Source of the DNA: Desulfuromusa sp.
Lineage (GTDB): Bacteria; Desulfobacterota; Desulfuromonadia; Desulfuromonadales; Geopsychrobacteraceae
Direction: 5' to 3'
Assembly (NCBI GenBank): GCA_016744675.1
Contig: JADGDX010000010.1
Coordinates: forward strand, 16,304 to 80,303
DNA length: 64,000 bases
Position numbers and translations under genes: made by a program. The notes beneath the pieces were generated by a model. It was not told the DNA's origin, did not search any database, and saw only the letters and a list, made by a program, of their open reading frames with translations. Positions 28,300 to 39,658 of the stretch are shown here, piece after piece; the first letter of the stretch is position 1; each line of letters opens with the position of its first letter.

Positions 28300-28337
28300 A
28301 AAAAAGCATGGGCCTCTCCCCAACAAGGAAAAGGCCC
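28300..28337 (-). terminator. Terminator after hpf
   Basis: On the minus strand GGGCCTTTTCC pairs with GGGGAGAGGCCC (two G-T pairs) over a short loop, followed after four bases by TTTTTT. It lies just after the hpf stop and before ptsN, so it could divide the long run or act as a leaky terminator that lowers ptsN expression. Confidence 0.85.
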
Positions 28338-28350
28338 ACCACATAAAAGT

Positions 28351-28899
28351 TTAACTTCCCTGAGGAACAATTAAACCGTAATTACCATCTTTACGACGAT
28401 AAACAACATTCATTTCTTCGGATCTATCATCTGTAAACGCAAGGAATTCCTTATTCAAGAGATCCATCTGCATCACTGCTTCTTCTACTGACATAGGTTT
28501 AACGGAAAAAGAGTGGCTTTGTATGATCTCGGGGCTTTCATTTTCTTCATCAACACTTGCAGCGGCAAAAATGGTTTTTTCCAAGCGTCTCTGGACTCCA
28601 CTATCACCTTTGTGTTTCTTCAATTTATCTTTATAGCGCTTTAGCTGTCGTTCAATTTTATCGACCATCAAATCGATGGCAGCGTACATATCTTCCTTAC
28701 TCTCGGTGCTTTTCATGGTCAGCCCTTTAGCCACCATGGTTACTTCAGCGCGATGGTTTATCTTTTTTTGTACAGATAAAACTACCTGAGCATCGATTGG
28801 TTCATCGATATATTTTTTAACTCGGGCCAATTTATCTTCCACATAGCTGCGAATGGCATCACTGCTCTCCATGTGGCGGAAGGTAACGGCAATTTGCAT
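28351..28899 (-). CDS. hpf: Long-form ribosome hibernation promoting factor
   Basis: 182 residues from the ATG at 28899, chosen because AAGGAGG lies 7 nt upstream; the longer frame would translate that site. An N-terminal S30AE/YfiA domain (MQIAVTFRHMESS) is joined to a C-terminal dimerisation domain (FSVKPMSVEEAVMQMDLLNKEFLAF), so this is the long HPF that makes 100S ribosome dimers alone. It sits directly downstream of rpoN. Confidence 0.95.
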   Translation of the reverse strand: MQIAVTFRHMESSDAIRSYVEDKLARVKKYIDEPIDAQVVLSVQKKINHRAEVTMVAKGLTMKSTESKEDMYAAIDLMVDKIERQLKRYKDKLKKHKGDSGVQRRLEKTIFAAASVDEENESPEIIQSHSFSVKPMSVEEAVMQMDLLNKEFLAFTDDRSEEMNVVYRRKDGNYGLIVPQGS

Positions 28900-28951
28900 A
28901 GAGCAACCTCCTTGCTTCAACAGACCCCGGAATGGAATCTGGATGAGTTTA

Positions 28952-28957
28952 ATTATA
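28952..28957 (-). promoter_or_regulatory. Candidate -10 box for hpf
   Basis: A perfect TATAAT on the minus strand lies 53 nt before the hpf start, just after the hairpin that follows rpoN. No convincing -35 box is found at 16-18 bp, so this is tentative; it would let hpf be made apart from rpoN. Confidence 0.35.
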
Positions 28958-28970
28958 GCGCAAAATCAAT

Positions 28971-28992
28971 CATGAGGCACCCTTACCTCATG
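28971..28992 (-). other. Hairpin downstream of rpoN
   Basis: CATGAGG and CCTCATG form a 7-bp stem with an 8-nt loop 40 nt after the rpoN stop. The following minus-strand bases (ATTGATTTTG) are only moderately T-rich, so it is at best a weak terminator. Confidence 0.45.
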
Positions 28993-29031
28993 GAAGACAT
29001 CGTGATGACATCTTACAGAAAAATCGAGCAA

Positions 29032-30486
29032 TTAAAATAGTCTTTTTCTTTCAGTTGATGATCCCAAACCAAGCATCTCTCGATATTTCGTAACCGTTCG
29101 GCGAGCGATATTAATATCCAAATCTGCCAGAAGAGCAACAATTTTTTGATCGGAATAAGGCTTTTTAGGATTTTCTTCAGCAACAATCTCTTTGATACGG
29201 CTTTTAACACTTTCAGAAGCAATGGCATCACCATCAGCAGTATTAATTCCGCTATTAAAAAAATACTTCAGTTCAAACAATCCCTGTGGAGTCTGAACAT
29301 ATTTGTTTGTCGTCACACGACTCACTGTCGATTCGTGCATTTCAATATCGTCAGCGACATCACGAAGAACAAGAGGCTTAAGGTATTCGATTCCATGATC
29401 AAAAAATTCCCGCTGGAACTTAACAATACTCTTGGTCACTTTATAAATAGTCCGCTGTCGCTGATGGATACTTTTGATCAACCAAACGGCACTGCGCATT
29501 TTATCCTGAATATATTCGCCAGCTTTTTTATCAACGGCTTTCGAATCGGTCAAAGCGTTACGATAAAAAGAATTGATGCGTAAGTTAGGAAGACCATCAT
29601 CATTTTGAGTCACAACATATTCGTCACCAACCTTATGAACATAAATGTCGGGAGAAATATAGTGAACATCCTCTTCGTTATAGGCTCTGCCAGGCCTTGG
29701 ATCTAATCCAGAAATGAGTTTTGCGGCATTTAGCACATCATCCAGAGAAACTTTTAGTGCCTTTGCAATGACCGGATATTTACGCCCTTCTAACTCAGTA
29801 ATAAAATCACGTAAAATTGTAGCCGCTAAAGAGTCTGATAATTCAATCCGATCTAATTGAAGTAGCAAGCATTCCTGGAGGTTCCAGCAGGCGACTCCTG
29901 CCGGATCAAAAAGCTGAACTCGTTTCAATGCTGCCCCAAACACCTCAAGGTTCTGTCCGGAAGTTTGAGCCATTTCCTCCAAACTGGCATGGAGATAACC
30001 AACATCATCAAGATTGCCAATAATTTCAGCGGCAGCAAGACGCTCAGTATCTGGAAGAAGAGATAAACTCAATTGCCACATCAAATGATCATTGAGGCTT
30101 TCATGACGCGTCAACAAACTTTCATAAGACGGGCGATCCTCGTGATCCTCATAACTATTACGTGTATCACTACTGTTGAGGTTATAGCCTTCAAGGTAGG
30201 TCTGCCAGTCAATGTCATCCATCCCCTCAGAATCAGCTTTTACTTCCTGTTCAGGCGCAACATCAGCCACATCCGAAGACTCAACCTCAGGTGCCGTCCC
30301 CACCTCTTCATGTTCTTCTTTTGCCTCGCCCCCCTCCTCAAGAAGAGGATTTTCAGCCAATTCTTCCGTCACGACATCAACCAATTCCATCCGCGACAGC
30401 TGTAGCAACTTAATTGCCTGCTGCAGCTGTGGAGTCATGACCAGCTGTTGACTGAGCTTAACTTGTAGTCGAAGATCAAGAGCCAT
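29032..30486 (-). CDS. rpoN: RNA polymerase sigma-54 factor
   Basis: 484 residues. Region I is Gln/Leu-rich (LSQQLVMTPQLQQAIKLLQL), region II is acidic (about 55-100), a core-binding domain follows, and the C-terminal RpoN box ARRTVTKYRE contacts the -24 element. An HTH (DIEMHESTVSRVTTNKYVQT) precedes it. The lptB-rpoN-hpf-ptsN order is widespread in proteobacteria. The 87-nt gap after lptB may hold a promoter, but none is obvious. Confidence 0.97.
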   Translation of the reverse strand: MALDLRLQVKLSQQLVMTPQLQQAIKLLQLSRMELVDVVTEELAENPLLEEGGEAKEEHEEVGTAPEVESSDVADVAPEQEVKADSEGMDDIDWQTYLEGYNLNSSDTRNSYEDHEDRPSYESLLTRHESLNDHLMWQLSLSLLPDTERLAAAEIIGNLDDVGYLHASLEEMAQTSGQNLEVFGAALKRVQLFDPAGVACWNLQECLLLQLDRIELSDSLAATILRDFITELEGRKYPVIAKALKVSLDDVLNAAKLISGLDPRPGRAYNEEDVHYISPDIYVHKVGDEYVVTQNDDGLPNLRINSFYRNALTDSKAVDKKAGEYIQDKMRSAVWLIKSIHQRQRTIYKVTKSIVKFQREFFDHGIEYLKPLVLRDVADDIEMHESTVSRVTTNKYVQTPQGLFELKYFFNSGINTADGDAIASESVKSRIKEIVAEENPKKPYSDQKIVALLADLDINIARRTVTKYREMLGLGSSTERKRLF

Positions 30487-30573
30487 AGAATTTATTTATT
30501 CCAAAGTAAGCAGTACCTAAAAAATATATCTTTACTATAATCGAAACACCAGCAACCTACCATTAACCATTAT

Positions 30574-31299
30574 TTATAGCTTAAATTTATCACCCAAATA
30601 AATTTCCCGGGCCAGAGGGCTCGCTGCTATTTCTTCCGGGGTTCCAAATTCAAGCAATTTTCCTTGATTCAGGATATATGCCTGATCACACACCCCAAGC
30701 GTTTCTCGCACATTATGATCAGAAATCAGGATACCAATTCCCCGACCTTTAAGTTGAGATATAATTCCCTGAATGTCGATCACCGCGATGGGATCGATTC
30801 CAGCAAAAGGCTCATCCAGCAACAAAAAAGAAGGCTCGATCACCAAGGATCTTGCAATTTCTACTCGTCTTCGTTCCCCACCAGAAAGGGCGTACCCCAT
30901 AGAGTCACGGATATGGGTAATATTTAAATCTTCAAGCAACTCTTCCAAGCGCTGTTTCTGCTCTCCACGCGTCAGAGCGAGGGTTTCAATAATTGCCAGC
31001 AGGTTTTCGGCAACAGTCAACTTTCGAAAAACAGAAGCTTCTTGTGGTAGATAAGAGATCCCCGAGCGCGCTCGCTTATACATCGGCAAATCAGTGATGT
31101 CCTGATCGTCGAGAAAAACTTTTCCTCGGTCGGGCGTCGCTAGGCCAACCACCATATAAAAGCTGGTCGTCTTCCCCGCACCGTTTGGTCCCAACAAACC
31201 AATGACTCGTCCGGAATCAACTTCTAGGCTAACCCCAGAAACAACTTCGCGGCCGACATAAGATTTCCGCAATTCCGTTGCCTTAAGAATCCTATTCAC
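30574..31299 (-). CDS. lptB: LPS export ABC transporter ATPase
   Basis: 241 residues from the GTG at 31299, the same length as E. coli LptB; a longer frame from 31362 would only add residues read from inside lptA. ABC motifs are [10 protein letters not shown] (Walker A), [12 protein letters not shown] (signature) and [11 protein letters not shown] (Walker B). It powers LptFG extraction of LPS. It overlaps lptA by 8 nt. Confidence 0.96.
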   Translation of the reverse strand: MNRILKATELRKSYVGREVVSGVSLEVDSGRVIGLLGPNGAGKTTSFYMVVGLATPDRGKVFLDDQDITDLPMYKRARSGISYLPQEASVFRKLTVAENLLAIIETLALTRGEQKQRLEELLEDLNITHIRDSMGYALSGGERRRVEIARSLVIEPSFLLLDEPFAGIDPIAVIDIQGIISQLKGRGIGILISDHNVRETLGVCDQAYILNQGKLLEFGTPEEIAASPLAREIYLGDKFKL

Positions 31300-31795
31300 T
31301 TTTTTCCTGCTTTTTTTCAGGAACGATGACCGCCTTAACCCGACCATGAGTTGAGCTTTCAACCAGGCTTCTGTTCTCTTTCAAAAACAAAGTGATTTCA
31401 TCTCCGAAAATACTGTTCTCCCCCTGTTTTACCTCGGCCTGACCACTGAGAGTTAAGACCTCTTCCAACTGATAAAAGGTTGCTTTTTCTGCCGTAGCCA
31501 TCCGGTCCAGCTGTATAACGCGAACATTTCCCGTTGCTTCCAACCGTTCAATCTGATTTTGATCCTTCTGAAAAAAAGCAATCAATGTCTCTGCACGGAG
31601 CGTCATATCTCCTTGCTGGGCAACAACATCACCAGAGAAGATTGATTGTCGCTGTTGCTGTAGAACTTCAAGTCGTTGAGAGGTAATTTCAATGGGTTGA
31701 TTTCTATCCAGTTCAGGACGCACCTCTTCAGCAAGAGCTCCTGGAGTACAGCAGAACAAAAAACCAACACACAATAAAAGGAACCATCGCCCCAT
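31292..31795 (-). CDS. lptA: LPS transport periplasmic protein
   Basis: 167 residues. A signal peptide ([16 protein letters not shown], cleavage near ALA-EE) leads an OstA-type beta-jellyroll domain with repeated strands such as [16 protein letters not shown] and [15 protein letters not shown]. It bridges LptC to the outer membrane. It lies 3 nt after lptC and overlaps lptB. Confidence 0.93.
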   Translation of the reverse strand: MGRWFLLLCVGFLFCCTPGALAEEVRPELDRNQPIEITSQRLEVLQQQRQSIFSGDVVAQQGDMTLRAETLIAFFQKDQNQIERLEATGNVRVIQLDRMATAEKATFYQLEEVLTLSGQAEVKQGENSIFGDEITLFLKENRSLVESSTHGRVKAVIVPEKKQEKSE

Positions 31796-31798
31796 AAG

Positions 31799-32368
31799 CT
31801 ATTTCTTCTCCACCCCTTCTGGATACAATAACACCCGGACGTCTTTCTTGACCAACATCCGCCCTTGCTCAACTTCTATCTGAAATCCGACCCCTGTCAG
31901 TTCCATCTCAGGAGAGAGAAACCGAAAAGGTTCTTCACTACTGAGCTGACTGGCTTGATCATCATAATGCAACCGCTCTGTGAAAAGCTGATCCCCCCGA
32001 TCAGTTTTTAGTCTGACATCTCCCCACAGATCAACCTGCTGTGTCGACTGAAGAAGTTGGCCCCGATCAGCCTGCAAATGAATGCTACCAAAATCTTTCG
32101 CCTGATACAGCAAGAGCTGAACATCCTCAAGGCTAGCCAAACTACTCTCACGTTGATACTCGGCCTTAGTGGCGTCAAGAGTCCAACTTTGTTGACCATC
32201 CTCATTCTGCGTGTAATGTAACTCCTCTAGAGCCAGATCGACGTCTGTTGGCAGAAGATTGAGTATTTCTTCAGGTCTTTGCTGTTGCAGATGACGAAAA
32301 ATAACCCCCGTCAAAACGATAACAGAGATTAAAATCACCAGCCCCAGTAACCGCCGCAAGTTAAACAT
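31799..32368 (-). CDS. lptC: LPS export protein LptC
   Basis: 189 residues with an N-terminal membrane anchor (about 8-25, LLGLVILISVIVLTGVI) and a periplasmic jellyroll (VDLWGDVRLKTDRGDQLFTE). It takes LPS from LptBFG and passes it to LptA. It shares one base with kdsC and lies 3 nt from lptA. Confidence 0.92.
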   Translation of the reverse strand: MFNLRRLLGLVILISVIVLTGVIFRHLQQQRPEEILNLLPTDVDLALEELHYTQNEDGQQSWTLDATKAEYQRESSLASLEDVQLLLYQAKDFGSIHLQADRGQLLQSTQQVDLWGDVRLKTDRGDQLFTERLHYDDQASQLSSEEPFRFLSPEMELTGVGFQIEVEQGRMLVKKDVRVLLYPEGVEKK

Positions 32369-32898
32369 CAGTCTTTTATATCAGTCCCAAAATATCTTTC
32401 TGTCAATTCATCCCACTTTCCGGATGCGCGCAATAACAAATCGCATACTTCTCTGACAGCCCCACGCCCACCAGCACGTAACGTAACAAAATCAACATAA
32501 GGGGAAACATCAGGAACAGCATCTGCAACCGTCACGCTAAACCCGACCCGACGCAAAACAGGTAAGTCAACAACATCGTCGCCAACATAAGCAACCTGCT
32601 CATCGGTCAACCCCTGCTCGGATAGAATCTCCTGGTAAGGATCCAGTTTACGCAGAGCCCCTTGATAGAGGATATCAATGCCAAGCTCCTTAGCCCGCCG
32701 CTGAACAACCTCTGAAGAGCGCCCCGTAATGATTCCGACACGAATTCCAGCACGCTGAAGCATTTTCAAGCCATGTCCATCTTTCACGTCAAAGGACTTC
32801 AATTCGTTGCCACAATTATCGTAGGTGATCCGACCATCGGTTAAAACACCGTCCACATCAAGAAGCAGTAATTTAATTTTCGCCAGTTTCTCCTGCAT
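32368..32898 (-). CDS. kdsC: 3-deoxy-D-manno-octulosonate 8-phosphate phosphatase
   Basis: 176 residues, HAD superfamily without a cap. The nucleophile motif is LLLDVDGVLTDG; VGIITGRSS and VAYVGDDVVDLPVL give motifs II and III. It removes phosphate from KDO-8-P to give KDO for LPS. One-base overlaps with kdsD and lptC place it mid-operon. Confidence 0.96.
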   Translation of the reverse strand: MQEKLAKIKLLLLDVDGVLTDGRITYDNCGNELKSFDVKDGHGLKMLQRAGIRVGIITGRSSEVVQRRAKELGIDILYQGALRKLDPYQEILSEQGLTDEQVAYVGDDVVDLPVLRRVGFSVTVADAVPDVSPYVDFVTLRAGGRGAVREVCDLLLRASGKWDELTERYFGTDIKD

Positions 32899-33860
32899 CA
32901 GACCACCCCCGATTTGAGCAAGTCATGAAGATGGACAATGCCAACAGGAATCGTCCCGGCATCATCGGCAAAAACAAACAAAGACGTAATCGAGTATTCC
33001 TCCATGATCTGCAAAGCCTTTGCCGCCAAGTTCCGTCTTAAAATGCGTTTCGGCGAAGTTGCCATCGCTTGACGAATTGGGCGCTGAAGGCTTTCCAATC
33101 CAGACTCCATAATCCGGCGCAAATCACCATCAGTAAAGACTCCGATTAAAGCACCACTCGAATCGACAACCCCTGTCACACCCAACTTCTTACTCGTAAT
33201 CTCAAAAAGAGCATCCCGCAGCAAGGTGTCAGCATCGACTAATGGAATTTCATGATCAACATGCATCAAGTCTTCTACACGTAAGAGCAGCTTTTTCCCA
33301 AGAGCTCCGCCAGGGTGAAACAGAGCAAAGTCTTCAGCTTTAAAGCCGCGCTCATTCAGCAAAGCAACAGCGAGAGCATCACCCATTGCCAGAGTTGCCG
33401 TGGTACTTGCAGTAGGAGCTAACCCCAAAGGGCAAGCTTCTTCAGCAACACTGATATCAAGATGGACATCTCCAGCAATACCTAGGGTGCTCTTCGGGCG
33501 ACCTGACATTGCAATTAAAGGCAAACCCATGCGCTTTATCACCGGGAGAATTCGGCTCACTTCTTCCGTCTCGCCGGAATAAGAAACAGCGATAACAACG
33601 TCCCCCCTCGACAGCATTCCAAGATCGCCATGAATACCTTCTGCGGGGTGAAGAAAAAATGTCGGCGTTCCGGTCGAAGCCATCGTTGCGGCTATTTTCT
33701 GACATATTAGCCCTGACTTTCCCATTCCAGTCACAACAACTTTACCCTCGCAATCAAGAATCATCTTAACCGCCTGAGAAAAGTCACCATCAATTCGAGA
33801 CTGTAACGCTAAAACCGCGTCTGCCTCTATCTGCAGAACCCGCCGTGCTGTTTCGATCAT
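32898..33860 (-). CDS. kdsD: Arabinose-5-phosphate isomerase
   Basis: 320 residues: SIS domain (about 25-175, with VTGMGKSGLI and VSYSGETEEV) and two C-terminal CBS domains (about 200-320). It makes arabinose 5-phosphate, the precursor used by KdsA next door. It overlaps kdsA by 4 nt and kdsC by 1 nt. Confidence 0.96.
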   Translation of the reverse strand: MIETARRVLQIEADAVLALQSRIDGDFSQAVKMILDCEGKVVVTGMGKSGLICQKIAATMASTGTPTFFLHPAEGIHGDLGMLSRGDVVIAVSYSGETEEVSRILPVIKRMGLPLIAMSGRPKSTLGIAGDVHLDISVAEEACPLGLAPTASTTATLAMGDALAVALLNERGFKAEDFALFHPGGALGKKLLLRVEDLMHVDHEIPLVDADTLLRDALFEITSKKLGVTGVVDSSGALIGVFTDGDLRRIMESGLESLQRPIRQAMATSPKRILRRNLAAKALQIMEEYSITSLFVFADDAGTIPVGIVHLHDLLKSGVV

Positions 33861-34699
33861 TGCTCACCGCTCCCATTTTCTGCCTGCTTAAAGGTCGCGT
33901 CAAACTCAAGGATCTGTCGAAGTAATTCTTTTACGTGTGCTAGTGGCAAAGAGTTTGCTCCATCGCAAAGAGCCTTATCTGGATCTTCATGAACCTCCCA
34001 AAAAAGGCCATCAATACCTGTTGCTGCTGCAGCTCGAGATAAAGCCCCCACATATTGCCGCTGTCCCGAAGACGAGCCTCCGGCACCACCGGGCAACTGG
34101 ACCGAGTGGGTCGCATCAAAAATAACCGGGTAGCCCATTTCACGCATAATCACCAGCGACCGCATATCAACAACTAAATTGTTGTATCCGAAAGAAACGC
34201 CTCGCTCGGTTAAGAGGATTTTCTTATTTCCAGTTGAAGTAATCTTATTCACACCATGTTCGATATCCCACGGGGCAAGAAACTGCCCTTTTTTCAAATT
34301 CACCGGTTTACCCGTTTGTCCAACAGCAACCAACAAATCAGTCTGACGACTCAAAAAAGCAGGGATTTGCAATATGTCCAAAACGTCTGCTGCTGCCGAA
34401 ACCTGATCGACATCATGCACATCAGAAATAACTGGCAGATCAAATTCGCTCTTTATTCGCTCAAGAATCCGCAACCCCCGATCCACGCCAAGGCCACGAA
34501 AAGAGGAAACAGAGGTTCGATTGGCTTTATCATAGGACGCTTTGAATATCAGCTCACAGTCAAGATCCTGCGTTGCCTCCTTTAGACCTTCAGCAATCCG
34601 AAGGGTCAGACTCTCGTCCTCAATAGCACACGGACCAGCGATCAAAACCAATTTTTTAGAGTCACCAAAACAGACCGAACCAACATTGACTTGCTTCAT
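33857..34699 (-). CDS. kdsA: 3-deoxy-8-phosphooctulonate synthase
   Basis: 280 residues, normal length. It condenses PEP with arabinose 5-phosphate. Marks are IAGPCAIEDE, FKASYDKANRTS and FDATHSVQLPGG. It lies 6 nt after pyrG and overlaps kdsD. Confidence 0.96.
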   Translation of the reverse strand: MKQVNVGSVCFGDSKKLVLIAGPCAIEDESLTLRIAEGLKEATQDLDCELIFKASYDKANRTSVSSFRGLGVDRGLRILERIKSEFDLPVISDVHDVDQVSAAADVLDILQIPAFLSRQTDLLVAVGQTGKPVNLKKGQFLAPWDIEHGVNKITSTGNKKILLTERGVSFGYNNLVVDMRSLVIMREMGYPVIFDATHSVQLPGGAGGSSSGQRQYVGALSRAAAATGIDGLFWEVHEDPDKALCDGANSLPLAHVKELLRQILEFDATFKQAENGSGEQ

Positions 34700-34705
34700 G
34701 TTGCT

Positions 34706-36310
<1,605 letters not shown>

Positions 36311-36473
36311 TTACTCATTCCGTCCTTCGCAAAAATACTGTTCAGCCACAGTATCGATAAAATAGAAAATATTGCCCTGTCGTTAAAGGTCGATTCTACA
36401 CAGAAATGAAAGCGAAAGAAAGCCTGATATGCAAAAAACCGTCCACATTCAATAAACAGAATAACAGTCTGTT

Positions 36474-37235
36474 TTAATTCTTTTTTTCTTCCGCAATAAG
36501 GAGAGAAACACGCTCCAAATCAGCCGGAGTATCAACCCCGTGGCAGCTGAACTCAGTCACGGCAACATGCAGCCCGATCCCGCGCTCAAGAGCACGTAGT
36601 TGTTCCAAATTTTCCAAGTTTTCCAGTGGTGTCTTCGGCCAAGTGGGATACTCAAGTAAGAGTGCACGCCGATACACATACAAACCGATATGCCTCAACA
36701 ATCCTAATTGGGGCAAAGCCTCACTGAGTTGCTCTGAGTCTAGGTCACGCGGGCAAGGAATCGGTGCACGGGAAAAGTAAAGAGCACGACCAGACAGAGC
36801 TCTGACGACTTTAACGACGTTGGGGTTATAAAAATCGTCAAACTGATCGATCCGACTAGCAAGTGTTCCCATCATAAGCTGCTCATTTTCGAGCAAAGGA
36901 GCAACGGCCTGATCAATCATTCTCGGATCAATGAGCGGCTCATCTCCCTGAACATTAACAATTAGTTCTGAATCAATCTGTTCAGCAACTTCAGCAAGAC
37001 GATCTGTCCCCGTAGGATGATCAGCTCTCGTCAAAACAACCTCTCCCCCAAATTCTTCGACGACTTGGGCAATACGCTCATCATCCGTCGCAACGATAAC
37101 CCGATCCACCATGCCAGCTTGGCCAACCTGCTGACAAACATGTTGGATCATTGGTAATCCATGAATTAATGCGAGAGGCTTTCCAGGAAAGCGAGTTGAA
37201 CCGTAACGGGCAGGAATAATGGCTGTTACTTTCAT
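36474..37235 (-). CDS. kdsB: 3-deoxy-manno-octulosonate cytidylyltransferase
   Basis: 253 residues. It makes CMP-KDO from CTP and KDO. Marks are IPARYGSTRFPGKPLA, VATDDERI and NVQGDEPLI. It overlaps lnt by 4 nt. The 163-nt gap to pyrG is AT-rich and holds no clear terminator. Confidence 0.97.
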   Translation of the reverse strand: MKVTAIIPARYGSTRFPGKPLALIHGLPMIQHVCQQVGQAGMVDRVIVATDDERIAQVVEEFGGEVVLTRADHPTGTDRLAEVAEQIDSELIVNVQGDEPLIDPRMIDQAVAPLLENEQLMMGTLASRIDQFDDFYNPNVVKVVRALSGRALYFSRAPIPCPRDLDSEQLSEALPQLGLLRHIGLYVYRRALLLEYPTWPKTPLENLENLEQLRALERGIGLHVAVTEFSCHGVDTPADLERVSLLIAEEKKN

Positions 37236-38764
37236 TGGAAATCCCCTTTTGATGTTTGTTTCCCAAACCAGACAATGGTCACAAGAAATGCTCCACTAAT
37301 CATAAGACAAAAATACGCAAAAAGGTCACCAAAGCGGGTATAAAAAGTTGCCTCCGCCCCCAAGCCGACCGATCCGGTTAATTGTAAAGGTTCAAAAATC
37401 GGACCAGACAAGGTCACATTTCCTGAAGGAGAAATAAGTGCCGAAATCCCGGTATTAGCGACTCTGGCAATCCAGACTCTGTTTTCAATCGCCCGAAAAC
37501 GGGTCATTGCCAGCAGTTGATAAGGGGCTGAAGAATCGCCAAACCAAGCATCATTCGTCAGATTCACTAACAAATCACTTCCCCCCTTCACATACGCACG
37601 AGCCAATGGAGGGAAAATGGCTTCATAACAAATGAGAGCTCCAAGTTCGTGTTCCCCAAGGGGCAATGGTCTCACTTTCCCAGGAGAGAAGTCTCCCACA
37701 CCGACAACTAGCTTATTGATGAAACCCAGAAGCTTCCCAAAAGGGACATACTCCCCAAAAGGGACCAGATGGATTTTATCAGACCGACCCAACTCTTCCC
37801 CTTCCGAGGAAAACAGATAGGCACTGTTGAAATACTGGTACTGATCTGCGGAGGTCTTCCGATAAGCCGGACTGCCAATAAGAAGGGGGGTATTCAATCG
37901 TTCCGGCAACCGCTTAACTTGAGCCGCAGATTCTGAATGGTCCTGCAAGTAAAAAGGTGTTGCTGCCTCAGGCCAAATAATGAGGTCAGGCTGACCATTG
38001 AGCGATTCAAGAGATAATTTCTGATAATGGCTAATTGTCTCTTGCCGTCGGTCAGGGTTCCACTTCTGAGACTGCTCAATATTTCCCTGGATTAAAGCGA
38101 CCCGGAGTTGCTCTTCTCTCTGGTCAAGAGGTTGCGCTTCCCGCCACACGCCATAACCAAAGTGACTGATTGAAATCATCATGGTCCCAACAACACCCAA
38201 CCATGCCAATCGCCCCCTAGGTGCCTTTATAACCCCGGCGAGAGCACAGTTGACCGCAACCAGCATCAAACTTACGCCATAAACCCCAGTCACATCGGAG
38301 CTTTGAATCGCCAGAGAAAAATTTTGCTGAGAATAACCGATTGTCGCCCACGGAAATCCACTTAAAAAGACCCCTCGAAGATATTCTAAAGCGACCCACA
38401 TGGGAGGCAGGGTAAACAGATAAGGGAGCTTCAAAAGCGTTTCTAGCCGGCAGGAGATCCAAGTGGCTAAACCAAAGTATACAGCAAGGTAGAAAACGAG
38501 AAACAAATACGCGAGGAGGGAAAAGATTGGCTGCAACCCGCCATAGGTGGTCATAACAAAATTCAACCAATACAGGACTGTTGCAAAAAAAACAGTCCCG
38601 GCCGTCAAACCACTTGCAAATGGCCGATGACGCATAACCAGCAACAACGGCACAAACGCAAACCAGGCAAAAGGAAACAGGTCGGGCCGAGGAAATGCTG
38701 CTGCTAACAACAAACCAGAAACAGCAGAGACAAGCAGGTTTCTATCAGGAAGAGCCAGTCGCAT
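37232..38764 (-). CDS. lnt: Apolipoprotein N-acyltransferase
   Basis: 510 residues. About six to seven N-terminal membrane helices (1-200) precede a periplasmic nitrilase domain with Glu in IIWPEAATPF, the lysine region KIHLVPFGEYVPFG, and the catalytic Cys in ALICYEAIFP; a final membrane helix closes the protein. It adds the third acyl chain to lipoproteins. It shares one base with the corC-like gene and overlaps kdsB. Confidence 0.96.
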   Translation of the reverse strand: MRLALPDRNLLVSAVSGLLLAAAFPRPDLFPFAWFAFVPLLLVMRHRPFASGLTAGTVFFATVLYWLNFVMTTYGGLQPIFSLLAYLFLVFYLAVYFGLATWISCRLETLLKLPYLFTLPPMWVALEYLRGVFLSGFPWATIGYSQQNFSLAIQSSDVTGVYGVSLMLVAVNCALAGVIKAPRGRLAWLGVVGTMMISISHFGYGVWREAQPLDQREEQLRVALIQGNIEQSQKWNPDRRQETISHYQKLSLESLNGQPDLIIWPEAATPFYLQDHSESAAQVKRLPERLNTPLLIGSPAYRKTSADQYQYFNSAYLFSSEGEELGRSDKIHLVPFGEYVPFGKLLGFINKLVVGVGDFSPGKVRPLPLGEHELGALICYEAIFPPLARAYVKGGSDLLVNLTNDAWFGDSSAPYQLLAMTRFRAIENRVWIARVANTGISALISPSGNVTLSGPIFEPLQLTGSVGLGAEATFYTRFGDLFAYFCLMISGAFLVTIVWFGKQTSKGDFQ

Positions 38765-39645
38765 CAGAGGTCACCGCTTCCACCACCTGTCGCCGTGAGT
38801 GGAATAATCCTGATCTGACGAATGGCACGCTGATCCCCCTCTTCAATCAGCATATCAAAATCCCCAACTTGAACTTTTTCACCCACGGCAGGAACTCTGC
38901 CGTGCTGCTCAACAACATAGCCGCTCACAGTATCAAATTTTTCCCGAGCAACCTCGATATCAAAATACTCTTCAAACTCCTCAATACTTAAACGACCGTC
39001 GACCAACAATGTTCCATCAGATTGTTCAATAAGCCACTTCTCTTCAAGGTCATATTCGTCTTGAATCTCTCCGACAATTTCTTCAATGAGATCTTCAATT
39101 GTCACCAAGCCCGACGTCCCGCCATACTCATCAATGACGATAGCAATATGCACACATGCTTCCTGAAACTCTTTAAGCAAAATACGGACATGCTTTGATT
39201 CGGGAACCAGGTAAGGAGGACGCATAATTTCATCAAAAGACATCTCATCGATGGGACGTCCCCAATGGTGCAGGAGATCTTTGGCGTAGACTAAGCCGAT
39301 TATATTATCAATATTATTTCTATAGACGGGAATGCGTGAATGACCCGACTTAAGGATGGCATTAAGAGCATCACTGAAATGGGCATCAGCATCGACACAA
39401 ACCATATCGGTCCGCGGAATCATGATTTCACGAAGAATCGTTTCATCCAACTCCAGAATTGACTGGAGCATGTCCCCCTCTCCTTCATCAATAATTCCTT
39501 GCTGCTCTGAAGCATCAATCAGGTCCTGAAGTTCTTCTTCGCTATTTGCCTGTGGTCGATGGCTTAATCTGCGCACCAACCGTTTCATCCAGCCATCGCT
39601 TTCCTGCGAATGATCGTTATCCACTTCCTTTTTGTTCTCCTTCAT
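38764..39645 (-). CDS. CorC/HlyC-type CBS-domain protein
   Basis: About 293 residues from the ATG at 39645, just after ybeY; longer frames overlap ybeY and start at a rare codon. The order is a charged N-terminus, paired CBS domains (IMIPRTDMVCVDADA and DEIMRPPYLVPESKHV) with TSGLVTIEDLIEEIVGEIQDE, and a C-terminal CorC_HlyC domain. There is no membrane anchor, as in E. coli YbeX/CorC, which lies in the same ybeZ-ybeY-ybeX-lnt order. The role is linked to ribosome maturation or Mg/Co handling in that species. Confidence 0.92.
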   Translation of the reverse strand: MKENKKEVDNDHSQESDGWMKRLVRRLSHRPQANSEEELQDLIDASEQQGIIDEGEGDMLQSILELDETILREIMIPRTDMVCVDADAHFSDALNAILKSGHSRIPVYRNNIDNIIGLVYAKDLLHHWGRPIDEMSFDEIMRPPYLVPESKHVRILLKEFQEACVHIAIVIDEYGGTSGLVTIEDLIEEIVGEIQDEYDLEEKWLIEQSDGTLLVDGRLSIEEFEEYFDIEVAREKFDTVSGYVVEQHGRVPAVGEKVQVGDFDMLIEEGDQRAIRQIRIIPLTATGGGSGDL

Positions 39646-39658
39646 CAAAGTTGAGTTA